A stretch of 64,000 nt of DNA, taken from the NCBI GenBank assembly GCA_029747015.1, contig JAKOGI010000436.1, positions 64,501-128,500 of the forward strand, in the 5' to 3' direction. Made by a program: the position numbers and the translations under genes. Source of the stretch: Carnegiea gigantea. Its lineage: Eukaryota; Streptophyta; Magnoliopsida; Caryophyllales; Cactaceae. Under the pieces are notes generated by a model, which saw nothing but the letters and a program-made list of their open reading frames with translations, was not told where the DNA came from and made no database searches. Below, in pieces: positions 12,059-22,196 of this stretch (position 1 is its first letter; every line of letters begins with the position of its first letter).

Positions 12059-12640
12059 CTACTTTAGCCTCAGATAATAAGTGCAATGTTCAAGAGCTAT
12101 CACAATAGTATAGAACTCTCTGTCATAGGTGCTATAATTGTTCCTTGAGCCATTCAACTTCTCACTAAAGCAAGAAATTAGGCATTTGTTTTGGATGAAA
12201 ACCACACTAATGCCCACTATTAGCATCACACTCCACTTCAAAGACTTGCTCAAAGTCTGGAAGTGCTAAAATAGTGGCTTTAGAGGGTTTGATATTAAGT
12301 GTCTCAAAGGTACTCTGGGAGCTTTGGACCATTCAAAGGTACCTTTTATAAAGCACTTCATAATAGGGGGAAGTAAAGGCATTAAAATTCTTGGTAAACC
12401 ATTTATAGAATGAAGCTAAATTGTGAAAACTCCTCACTTCAGTGACATTGGTAGGAGTTAGCTAGCACTTTATAGCATTGGCTTTACACTGATCCATAGA
12501 AATTTTGTATTTCAAAGCAACATATCCTAAGAATTTCACATTGTGAGTGAAGGATTCACATTTATCCATGTTGGCTTAGAGCTTATGAGCCCTTAGAGCA
12601 ATGAACACTACTTTAAGGTGTACTACCATTCCAAGCAATT
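12059..12640 (-). pseudogene. RT 3' end and RNase H remnant (chromovirus-like)
   Basis: The piece 12059-12253 contains CFSEKLNGSRNNYSTYDREF and TIVIALEHCTYYLRLK, a clear Ty3/gypsy RNase H block with the conserved YSTYDREF motif. Upstream on the minus strand (12440-12640) RT thumb and connection blocks survive across stops: NMDKCESFTHNVKFLGYVAL and MDQCKANAI. The palm with its catalytic acids is absent, because the sequence changes to the nested LTR at about 12650. The first RNase H acid lies in VFEVECDANSG near 12235. Confidence 0.82.
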
Positions 12641-12651
12641 CAAGCACGTGA

Positions 12652-13592
12652 CTCTCACTTAATTCTTGCATGAGGAGCACTTGATCCTAGGCTTTCCCTC
12701 GTTCATTTCTTCTTCTCTTTCCTTGTATGCACAAAAGTCCTTAGAGTCCTAGGCCCAACTAAGCTGTTGCTTCATCTTCTTCATTCAGGCACACTCAAGA
12801 CTCCTCTCAGTTTCTCTCTCCTATTTCATTGGCACCACTAATTCCAGTTGTTACCCTCCATTCCTATCTCCATCATCATCATTTTGGCGGTTACTGGTTT
12901 ATGTTTAACTCAAGTGTTGATGTGATGACTTGGGAGCTATAATAAAGAGTAGAGACGATTTTTTGGAAGAACATAAAGTAGATTAGGGTTAAAAATTTTT
13001 GTTTTGTTAATCCGTTCTTTATTCTCATTTCTAGTTTTACATTCATTTCTAATTTCTCAAATTGATATAATAAAGCTTGTCGTTTGTATTCTTGAGCAAG
13101 GGCTCTGGTTTTGGTTGAGAATTGCACAATTTAGTTTAGAATTCAATCTACGTTCATTCCATTTTCCTAATCCATAGCCTGCTCTTTTCGATTTGCTTCT
13201 ATTCGGTTTCACACTTTTACCCATTTCCTTTTTGCATTCTACGATCGTCAAACTATGAGAAAGAGCTTATTCCAATTTTGAGGTTGATTAAATTAAATCT
13301 TGCTCCAAAATTGAGTGCAAATTTTGAGGAATTCTTCCTATTTAGCTTGTTGGAAGTTTAAATTGAATGTGAGTAGAGTTAGCCTTGAAGTCGCTTCAAG
13401 TTTCATTGGCATTTCTAGTTAGCTTTATAAAATAATTTGGTCGCATTGGTAAATAATTGTAACTTGGTCTAGTTATTTGTTCCATTAATGTTAGAATACC
13501 AATTCCTCGTTAGTGATTTAACTTCATAATCCATCCTTGAGGGCAACATCCATAAGATTACAATGATAAACCGTGCACTTGCAGAAAATTAT
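12652..13592 (+). repeat. left (5') LTR of the LARD-like element, 5'-truncated
   Basis: Shares blocks with 19035-19954: 'tgaggagcac', 'tctctctcct', 'agtagagacg', 'cattggcatttctagtta' and the terminal 'cttgcagaaaat'. Homology starts abruptly at about 12652, where chromoviral RT ends. The left edge is therefore a deletion breakpoint rather than a clean LTR start. Confidence 0.78.
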
Positions 13593-13602
13593 AAGAAGAT
13601 TT

Positions 13603-13620
13603 TGGCTCCATCGCTAGGGA
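13603..13620 (+). promoter_or_regulatory. degenerate primer-binding site, tRNA-Asp type
   Basis: TGGCTCCATCGCTAGGGA matches the plant tRNA-Asp 3' end complement at 13 of 18 positions and sits just inside the left LTR. Confidence 0.55.
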
Positions 13621-14373
13621 TGGAATGTGTGAAATTAGGTTGCATGTTAAATTGAGTCGGAGTTTAGTCCATTGAGTTGTTTTCATTTCTTTTCATACCT
13701 TTCGATTTCAATTTTTAGTGTGTGTTTATCTGGTTTTAGTCATTTTTTATATTAGATTTCTTGCTTTTTTATTTTATTTGGTGTTTATATTTTGATTTTA
13801 TTTTGGTTAATGTTATTTTGCTTTTTAATGATTAATTATTTGCTCAGAAAAACTCAGAATTAACAAAGTGTGCTGCTGTAGATAGTGTAGACGAGCAGAA
13901 TTGAACAAAAAAATATGTGATTTTTTCTTAATTTTTGATTTTATTTCGATATTTTTGTGCTAATCTAAGGCTGATTTTGCTGTTCTAATATTTATAGTGG
14001 TTTCTTAGGGATTTTTAAAGTATAGGTTAATTTTTGTGGAATTTTTAGGAATTTTCAGTAATTATTGGAATAATTTATTGTTTTGATTTACCACTTTATT
14101 CTAAGACATAAGCAAATTGAAAAACAAAAATATATCCATACTCTTTGTGATTGTGCTGAATTTTTTGGGTAAAGTATTCTGAATTTGGAGTTATTATTTT
14201 CTGCTTTCTTCTATTTGTAGCTGTTGTTTTGTTTTAGGTTTTGATTTTTTTTTGGGCGTAAACAAAATTAGGAAAAAATGATGCTCACACTTTGTGTTCG
14301 TGCTTATTTTCTATTTTTTGTGTTCGATCACTTCTTTTTGTTTATGTCCTTTTGGTATTTCTTTTATTTTGGC
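13621..14373 (+). other. LARD-like internal non-coding region
   Basis: T-rich sequence between the primer site and the MITE, with many TTTT and ATTTT runs. No reading frame is worth calling. It corresponds to the untranslated leader of the element. Confidence 0.5.
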
Positions 14374-14975
14374 TAGGGTGATCAAAATCGGTTAACCGGG
14401 AATTCGGTTAACCGGAAACCGGTTAACCGGAAAGTCGGTTTGCAAAAATTGTAAATCAAAAACCGAACCGAAACTTTCGGTTAACCGAAAATCAGTTAAC
14501 TAAATTTTTCGGTTCGGCAAAAATATGAACCGTAACCGAACCGAAAAACTCAGTTAACCGAATTTTCGGTTCAGTTAACTGAATTTTTGGTTTAGTTACT
14601 GGTTAGTCGTTAATTTAAATTGTCAATTTTTAATTTTCACTCATTTTTTAAAATGATTTAATTATTTAAGATACCAAATATTAATTTACACATTATTTTA
14701 TGTTTAGTCTTATCTTTAATAATTATAAAATCTACCCTTGACCACTATAAAATTTAGATTTTTTTAAATAAAAGTGTAAGTTTTGGTTTTAGTTAACGCG
14801 ATTAACCGAATCTCAGATGGTCAAACCGAAACCGAAACCGAAACTGTAAAATTTTGTCAATTCGGTTAACCAAACCGAATTTTTTAGAAAAATCAAACCA
14901 ATTAACTAGTTTTTCGGTTCGATTCTTTGGTTTTTCGGTTTGGTTTTTCAGTTTCGGTTTTTTTGCTTGCCCCTA
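14374..14975. mobile_element. hAT-like MITE with palindromic subterminal repeats
   Basis: The 602-bp unit has imperfect terminal inverted repeats: left tagggtgatcaaaa, right (reverse complement) taggggcaagcaaaa. It is flanked by an imperfect 8-bp target duplication, attttggc against cttttggt, as expected for the hAT superfamily. Both subterminal regions are packed with variants of CGGTTAACCG, AACCGAACCG and their complements, so each end can fold on itself and on the other. It holds no transposase frame, so it would depend on an autonomous hAT element. Confidence 0.78.
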
Positions 14976-15417
14976 CTTTTGGTTACCTAGTTTTATTTTT
15001 GTTAGCTTATTTTGTTTTGTTAACTTAGTTATTCAAGTGTCTTGTTTTTGTTTTAGCTAGTAGTGTGTAATTAGTTTTTTTTTCCCCTTTTAAAAAAGCC
15101 CTAAAAAAATTGGAACAAAAGGAGTTTCAAGAATGCTTGTTTTTAATTTCCCATAATTTGAGCGTGAACCTTTTTGGATCTATTTATCAAGACTTAATGA
15201 TTATTGTGCTCAGTTGAACCAAATTTTTGAAAATTGTGAAATTTATGAGGTTATCACCATGGTTCTGAGTACTAAATTTGAGATCATGTTGAGTCTATGT
15301 GTTTTTGAGGTTTGTTAGAATTATTATACAGAGCTTAAGATGAGGTTTGGGATTTCTTCGAAAAGTTAGCTCGGGACATTTATGAGTTTGAACAAACTAG
15401 AAGGACCTTAGAAAACC
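14976..15417 (+). other. LARD-like internal region before the ORF
   Basis: AT-rich. Translating some frames near 15120-15410 hints at a decayed upstream extension of the following ORF, for example an acidic segment near 15310-15400, but stops interrupt it. No gene called. Confidence 0.4.
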
Positions 15418-16382
15418 ATGTTCATGGCGAGTATGATATTCCTGCTAATGCTTATCACCGAGGTTACTTTAGGAACTCATATGACCCATCCAATTCTTGG
15501 TGTGGCTCCTATTTTGTGCGATTATTGTGAGTCTTCTAATCGTGATGCTTGTAATTTTCGTTGTCGTGATTATGTTGATGCTACATGTCCACGTTTTGGA
15601 AAGACGATAAATGAATTGACTGATAAAATGATAAAGGCTATAAAGGAGGGAATTGATAAATATTCTCACCATTTTAATCAGAGTAGGGATTATGATTTAC
15701 ATGAGTCTGACTCTAGTTTAGGATCTCCTAAACCTAACGTTAGTCTTCACGATGATTTTAAAACCTCTTATCTCACTAGTTTTAATTTTCATGACAATAT
15801 GCCTTTGCATGGCCTCGAGCGAGATCATGACCACTCTATGTCTCTATCCCATGGCCTTGACCTAAATTTAGCTCACCTATAGATGTCACCGAGGATGTCA
15901 TCATTTTCGCTAACCCACACACTATTATTAATGACTCTTTTGAGTTTGAGGTGGGTAAAAACTTTAAGCGTATTAGTGAGTTTGATATGAGCATCACAAC
16001 TGAAACTAAGCAGCATGATTTTGACAAATCATAAGATATTTGTTTACAGGAGTCAAGTGAGGGGTTGGTTGAGCCCACTAATTTGAAATTAAATGATGAT
16101 ATTCCATCTGTGGAAGATGATTCTTTTTCATATAGGTTTGATATCAATGAAGGTCTTGAGATGGGTTCTTGTATTGAGTATGAGTCTTTTTCCTTTGACC
16201 ACATTATATCTGACCATATCCTCGAGCCATCGAACTCTGAATTTTTAGAGTCTGAGACTTTCACACCTATGACTTTTGAATTAGACCAGAATATTACGCA
16301 TTTGGATACTACGAGCCTTGTGGACCTTAGACCCAGTGATTTCCCCAGAAAGTGCTTTAATGATGCTCAACTTGTAAGGTAA
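15418..16382 (+). pseudogene. ORF of unknown function in the LARD-like element
   Basis: Two open pieces (15418-15882 and 16065-16382) in different frames read as one broken protein. The first has a Cys-rich block, LCDYCESSNRDACNFRCRDY followed by VDATCP, possibly a metal-binding knuckle, then NELTDKMIKAIKEGIDKYSH, which could be helical. The rest is acidic and Ser-rich with repeated Asp, Glu, Leu and His. Proteins with a CDYC-type block followed by acidic tails are common in non-autonomous plant LTR elements, but I cannot name the family or a function. No RT, protease or transposase motif is present. Confidence 0.5.
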
Positions 16383-18557
16383 ATGACCTACTTGCTGGCT
16401 GAGTTTGAGTACATCTATCTATTTTTTGATTGGGTCCTCAACTATATTGAAATGGGCCCTTAACTATGTTGTATTGATGTCATGGATGTACTCCATTTAG
16501 GATCAACTCTTTAAGTTTCGTTATCTCTATGTTATTGAGAGTTGTTCTTCTGTGTTTGGTAAGATGCTACGTTCACTAATGGGTTTTGATTTATGTAGCA
16601 ATGTTCAACTTGATATGGAGTGGCTAATGCTTCGTAGGCCTATATCTAAATGGATTTTAGGAGGCTACAATTTATGTGTGATTCAACACCTGACCTGATA
16701 TAATCATTCCTCTCTTTCTTCTCTTTTTATTTTGTTTTCTTTTACATATATTTGTTGCTTTATTTTATTTTTGTTTTGTTTTTGAGTTTTAAAGTCTTGT
16801 CCTTTTTCTTTCTTTTTGAGTCTTGGTTTTCTTTGTGTGTATTTGTTTTCCTTTTTAGTTTTTAGTTTCGATTTTCTATTTTATTTCACTTCCAATGAGG
16901 CCATTGCCTGATTTAGGTGTGAGGGTGGGAAAACCAAGTTTTGAAGGAGAGAAAAAATGAAAAAAGAACTAAAAAAATTTAAAAGATCAAAAAGATTTTG
17001 TTTTGTTTTGGGGAATATGTGATATTCTAATTGACTATGTTCTCTTATACTGTAACTATTAGGTTGGATATAGATATGGTGTGCATGATATAACTTAGTC
17101 TAAAGTATGATATTTATGCTCACTTCTAACCTCCAACATTTCTAAAGCATGTTGTCTTGACATTGGTAGATTAACTTCTAAGATTTTAAGTTTTAAAGAT
17201 TAATTCATCATTTTCAGTCTCACATATTTTTCTCATGTGTGTCTCATACATGATTGCATCTCTAGAACTTGCTTTGATTCTTTTAGAACTCACATTTAAC
17301 AAGTGCATAATGGTCACATGATAGAAGTATTCATTTGTTTTGTAAGCCACTTAGCGAAATTGCCATCCCGATGTGACTGTTTTGCCCTTTGCTAACCCTT
17401 TGAGCCTTTGACTGTTTTAATTTGTTGTGCACCCTTGTTTTTAGTCTTGGCCTAAACATATTTTCTTATACCTAAGTTAGGACTAGTGGAGCTACACTTC
17501 AATATTAGATGTCGGGTAGCTTTTTTGGTGATTATGTATTTGGTGGTTGATTTTGGAACTTTTGGGGTGGTGTGGGGATGTATTGTTGTGATCATCAGAA
17601 AATTGAGTTGTGTTATTTTCCTACATGCCATTTATTCATTTTTTTTTCAAAAAAAAAATGAAAACAAAGGAAACAACAATGAGAGAAAAAATGATCAAAA
17701 GTTTTGAAGAAAAGAAAAAAAAAAGCCTTGATCAAATTGAAAAATACTGTGGTGAACAAGAATGTTTTGCATGAATGCCTTGTGATTGTATATACTTATT
17801 TCCAATGGTCCATTTTTGTGGGGTGTGCCTTATTTTTCTTATAATTTTTGGGAGAGATTGTGATGATTATAGTTGTTGGAAGTGTTTGGTTGCTCATTAG
17901 CTATTTCGCTATTAGCTCCTAAACCTTTACCCTTAGCCCCGTTACAATCTTTTGTAAAGTCCTCTTGATTATAATGTTGCATATTGCAGTTTAGTGATAG
18001 AAAATTGAGAACCCTAGCAAGCCTATGGTTGTTTGGATGATCAAAAGATGAATTGAGTGAACCTTATCATATTTTAAACACACGGGCGGTAGTGTTCCAT
18101 ATATCTCTAAGGTAAGGTTCTATAAGTCGAGGTTGTATATGATTTTTGAATGCGGTGAAAAATTGTGTATAGATGTCATTAGCGGGGATTGAAAATTTCT
18201 TGATGCAGACGATATGTTCATATGTGATCTAATGTTTAGGTTATTTGACTAATGTAGTTGATTGGAATGCGTATATATTTTTTCCCTGACGCTCTATATA
18301 AAGTCTTAGAAAAACCCAAAAAGGTTTTTGATTTTCTTTTATGTTTTCTTAATCTAGATTTTGTGGATTTATCTTCTGCAAACCCTCAGAGACCTTGCTC
18401 GTCTGCTAGGGGAACCTATGGGTTTAAAGGGGTTGTGGCATATGTTAAGTGCAATTGTGATTCCCATGAAAGTGTGTTAGGATTTTCTTTTTCTTTTTCT
18501 AGAATTTTTAGTTTTAATTTACTTGACGATGAGCAAAGTTAGGTGTTGGGGTCCAAC
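16383..18557 (+). other. LARD-like 3' internal region
   Basis: Low-complexity T- and A-rich sequence. A purine-rich stretch at about 16915-16940 resembles a polypurine tract but is 1.6 kb from the LTR. Another candidate, AGTTAGGTGTTGGGGT, at about 18537-18552 directly precedes the right LTR and fits better. An open 94-codon stretch ends in this tract (18258-18542), but its composition gives no support as a gene. Confidence 0.45.
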
Positions 18558-19954
18558 TTGAAATTACGTCATTGGATACTCTTTTATTCTCTATTATTTG
18601 CTCAAGATAAACTATTTGATCGGAATTTTAATATGATTTTGTTTATTTTATCGGAATTATGAAGATTTGGAGAAGAATGCATAAATTATCAGTCAAAAGA
18701 ATTCACTAAAATAAAATGAAAAAAGGATCAAGAGCACATGCCCAACTCCGAGGCAATAGCCTAGAGCTCCTCTCTATTGCAGGCCAACTTCTTCGGCCTA
18801 GTATGAGCTCTAATTGGGCCCAACGACCCTTCCCTTGTCTTAGATCTCCTTTTCCCTTCTTTCTCGTCAGTCTAGCCCAATCGCCTCCTTCTTCCTTCCA
18901 TATTGGCCCTGTTCTTTTAAGCTAGACAAAGGCCCAATCTGTCCTCATCTAGCTCCTTGCCCCTCCTCACTTTAAGCTCGTTCGCTTTTATGCATGTTGC
19001 CCATTCCGAGCAAAGTCCATAACTTCCCCCTTTGCTCTCACTTAATCCTCAATTGAGGAGCACGTGATCCCCCATTTCCCTCTCCTTCATTTCTTCTGCT
19101 CTCTCCTCATGGCACAGAAAACTTGAGATTCTTAGGCCCTACTATGCTGCTACTTCGTCATCTTCGTTCAGCCATAATCGATGCTCCTCTCACTTTCTCT
19201 CTCCTCTTTCATCAGCTCCATTAATTCTAGTCATTACCCTCCATTCCCATCACCATTATCATCATTTTGGCAGTTACGGCTTTTTAACTGAAGTGTTAAA
19301 GTAATGATTTAAGGGTTATCATAAATAGTAGAGACGATTTTTGGTAAAATGTAGAGTGTGCTAGGGTTAAAAAAATTTTGTTTTATTCATCCGTTTTTCG
19401 TTCTCATTTATGGTTTTAGATTTGTTTTTAATTTCTCAAATTGAAGTAATCAAGCTTGTCATTTAGATTCTTAAGCAAGGGCTTTGGTTTTAGTTGAGAA
19501 TTACATAATTTCATTCAGAATTCATTCTACGTTCATTCCATTTTCCTGATCCATTGCCCTGCTCCTTTCAATTTGCTTGCGTTTGGTTTCATGCTTTTAC
19601 CCACTTCTGTTCTACATTCTACGATCATCGATACATGCGAAAGAGCTTATCTCAGTTTCAAGGTTGATTGAATTAAATCTTGCTCCAAGGTTGGTTATAA
19701 ATTTTGATGAATGCTTTCAATTTAGCTTGTTGGAAGTTTAGATTGAATGTGAGTAGAGATAGCCTAGAAGTCGCTTCTAGTTTCATTGGCATTTCTAGTT
19801 AACTTTATTGGTAGATAATTATAACTTGGTCTAGTTATTTGTTCCATTAATATTAGAATATCAATCCCTTGTAAATGATTTAACTTCATAATCTATCCTT
19901 GAGGATAACATCTATAAGTGTTACAACAATACACCGTGTGCTTGCAGAAAATCA
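18558..19954 (+). repeat. right (3') LTR of the LARD-like element
   Basis: The last 920 bp align with 12652-13592. The start at about 18558 (TGAAATTACG) is inferred from the G-rich tract just before it, giving an LTR of about 1.4 kb. The end near 'cttgcagaaaatca' matches the left LTR end. Chromoviral protease sequence resumes directly to the right. Confidence 0.65.
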
Positions 19955-19969
19955 TAGCAAGGGTAAGCT

Positions 19970-20055
19970 TTGAAATAACTATGGTTGATGTCACATTGGT
20001 CCAATTTCCCCCATCAAAGATAAGGTTGCAACTCTTTGTTATTAATGGTGCATCG
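19970..20055 (-). pseudogene. aspartic protease fragment (chromovirus-like)
   Basis: One minus-strand frame gives RCTINNKELQPYL and WGKLDQCDINHSYF, resembling the start of plant chromoviral protease, where an Ile-Asp-Gly-Gly type active site is expected. The active-site block is mutated. The domain is cut off after about 30 residues by the nested LTR. Confidence 0.55.
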
Positions 20056-20236
20056 TAAATGAAAGATCATCTCTCTTTATTCCTTCTCCAAAGAAGATTG
20101 ATGGATGTAGATCTCTTCCAAGAATAAGATGTTCTCCACCATCCACTTCTCTATAAGTTTCTTTTTCTTGGGAATCATCACTCCCCTCCCAAGACTCTTC
20201 CACTTTATTCAGTAGCTTATCTATCTCCCTAGTTGC

Positions 20237-20955
20237 TTAAATGTACAAGATCTTTGTATTAGGGCAATCAGCTTGGACGTGTCTAACCTTAGCACTTAAA
20301 ACACATCTTTCCATTAGGCTTCTTGGGAACTTCATTAGGCATAAAAGGAAGGATTCACTTACCTTTAGCTTTTTTGATGTAGCTCTCAATCCTCTTAGAA
20401 GGAGAAAATTTAGAAGGGTTGACACTTTGGAATATGACATTGAAAAGCCTTTCTTTTCCTTATTTTGTTTCTCCATTTTCAGTGTGAATTCACAAAAACT
20501 TCAAAGGCCCAATGTGTTTGAAGTTCAACGTTCTTAGTAATGTTTGCATTGAGACATTAAGAAAGTAAGCGACGCTTTGCCCTTGAAGTTCATTCCCACT
20601 ACTTTTCATAAGAAGTTGGTCAAACTCCCTAATATATTTCCCAATGCTAGGGTTGTCTCGTTTGAGAGAAAACATCTTGTTTTTTATCTCTTGTGTGGAA
20701 TTGTCGGGAATAAAGCACTTATTTATCAACCTCTTAAGTTTAGCTCAGGATTTGGACTTTCTCTTGCCTTCTCTCCCCTTTTTGCTTTTTCAAGTTTTTA
20801 AGCCACAAAAAAGCATATTTTGTGAGTTTGGAACGAGCAACTTTAAAGCTCTTTGCGTCATCAACGTCTTTGGATTCAAATATGCAGTGAAGGGCATAGA
20901 CGCATTCAAGGTAATCATTGGGGTCCAAACTTGCATCAAATTTTGGAGGTTCCAC
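20237..20955 (-). pseudogene. gag remnant (chromovirus-like)
   Basis: Three pieces in different frames. The first (20740-20955) begins EPPKFDASLDPNDYLECVYA and contains IFESKDVDDAKSFKVARSKL, a typical plant chromoviral gag N-terminus. The second (20490-20729) carries FSLKRDNPSIGKYIREFDQL, the capsid block. The third (20237-20476) ends near CVLSAKVRHVQADCP, a zinc knuckle that has lost one Cys. Shifts separate all three pieces. Confidence 0.82.
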
Positions 20956-21411
20956 CTGAACATCTTGAAAATCATTTCATGGGGGCCCTCTCCTCCTTAG
21001 AAAAGGGTCTTCTTGACATGAATCATTGAAGGACTTACCTTCATCTTCCTTCCCATGAGAGGAGCCAAACTCAAAGTCATTGAGTGGAGCTACTGATAGT
21101 GTGAGACACTTTTTATTTAATTTCCACCCCTTGGCAGGCATCACATTGTAAGGAGAGTTGTTAAATAATGTCTCTCATTTCCTATTGAATCTCTAAAATG
21201 ACTCGATTCCTTTTCTTTGTAATAGCTCAAGATGTGAATTTTTAGAAGACGAATTTAGGTCTACTGTTTCTAACATTTCTCAAACTATGAAGAAGGCTTT
21301 GGATACATGTGCTTTATAGGACTTTGGGGTTCCTTTGTGGTTGGTAAATGTGTTTGGGATAAGGGTTCTTTGTCGCTAATTGTTTCAGGCTTTAAATTGA
21401 CAACATGTATT
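20956..21411 (-). other. 5' untranslated region of the chromovirus-like element
   Basis: Lies between the gag start and the primer site. No gene is seen. Confidence 0.45.
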
Positions 21412-21424
21412 TACTTTGATACCA
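21412..21424 (-). promoter_or_regulatory. primer-binding site, initiator tRNA-Met type
   Basis: On the minus strand TGGTATCAAAGTA matches the plant iMet complement TGGTATCAGAGCA with two transitions. It abuts the 5' LTR. Confidence 0.78.
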
Positions 21425-21426
21425 AA

Positions 21427-22196
21427 TGGAGCATCTCAAAGCCTCAGCTGATTCAATTGGACAAATTCAAAATTCACTGAATTAGACTTTGGAACAATGC
21501 GAACTTTGATAGGCATTTAAGCTCATTTGGTATACAAATTACAAACTAAAGTGACAAGGGCATGACTTGGGTCAAGGCAAAGCCGCCACCAAACCTAAAC
21601 GCCCACCTATATGTTGATTAAAGGACTAGCCACCCTCACCTATCAACAGATTCCATTCATCTCACCACTTAGGAAACTTGATAAAGAGATAAAGATTTTG
21701 GAGTTAAGAAAGCTGCTTGCCTTTCATTCATTTCAACTCTGATGATCTCTAATGGATACAAACTTTGCAATTTATAGAGAAAAAGGGTTTAATTCCTAGT
21801 CAAATGAAAAGACTAAGCATTACACTATTGCACGTAACCTTAAAACGTTGAAGCTAAAGCCTACAGAAAGCTAAAGAAGATATATAAAAAGACTAGGCAT
21901 TATTAGTGCTAGTTCAACCCCTTTGATGTTTCATCTTTCGTTATTAAATGCATGCTCATGCTTGGCTTCCTAAGTGAGGAGGACTTGGAAAGACTTGGAT
22001 GTCTTGAATTGCAGCTTTAGAGTGGATGAATCTCATGGGCCACTAATGGATGAAATCAATAGTTGACTCATGACCCTTGGGCTAACTTCAGCAGCAGTTT
22101 TAAAGTTTCCATGAAAGTCTTTGTTAAATTGCTGACTTTAGCGAGTACTCTGGAACTTTATCAAAATCTTCAAGCTCAGTTTGAATGGGTGAGAAT
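21427..22196 (-). repeat. 5' LTR of the chromovirus-like element
   Basis: Aligns with 9836-10618. The inner edge next to the primer site is well placed; the outer edge is approximate, taken from where similarity to the other LTR fades. Confidence 0.75.

Larger units (their letters stand above)
12652..19954 (+). mobile_element. large non-autonomous LTR element (LARD-like) nested in the chromovirus-like element
   Basis: Direct repeats at 12652-13592 and about 19035-19954 align along their length, and a degenerate tRNA-Asp-type primer site follows the left one, so the element reads on the plus strand. The interior is about 5 kb, AT-rich, and lacks RT, RNase H or integrase. It contains only a short broken ORF of unknown type, which fits a large retrotransposon derivative. 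The right LTR appears to start earlier (about 18558) than the homology to the left LTR, so the left LTR is probably missing its first 450 bp or so. Confidence 0.75.
9836..22196 (-). mobile_element. decayed chromovirus-like Ty3/gypsy element, split by a nested insertion
   Basis: Two diverged LTRs (9836-10618 and 21427-22196), a tRNA-iMet-type primer site beside the right one and a polypurine tract beside the left one define a minus-strand element. Internal remnants run in Ty3/gypsy order: gag (20237-20955), protease (19970-20055), RT end and RNase H (12060-12640), integrase (11160-11720) and an integrase C-terminal region (10690-11120). The part from mid-protease to mid-RT is missing, and the nested element at 12652-19954 sits exactly in that gap. 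Every reading frame is broken, so this is the oldest element on the left side of the window. Confidence 0.85.

Noticed and set aside
14854..15060. Open frame over the right end of the MITE.
   Set aside because: Its codons are the palindromic MITE repeats; no protein expected.
16915..16940. Purine-rich stretch as the polypurine tract of the LARD-like element.
   Set aside because: Too far (1.6 kb) from the right LTR; the tract at about 18537-18552 fits better.
18258..18542. Open frame of 94 codons just before the right LTR of the LARD-like element.
   Set aside because: No recognisable motif; the end runs into the presumed polypurine tract. Likely chance.
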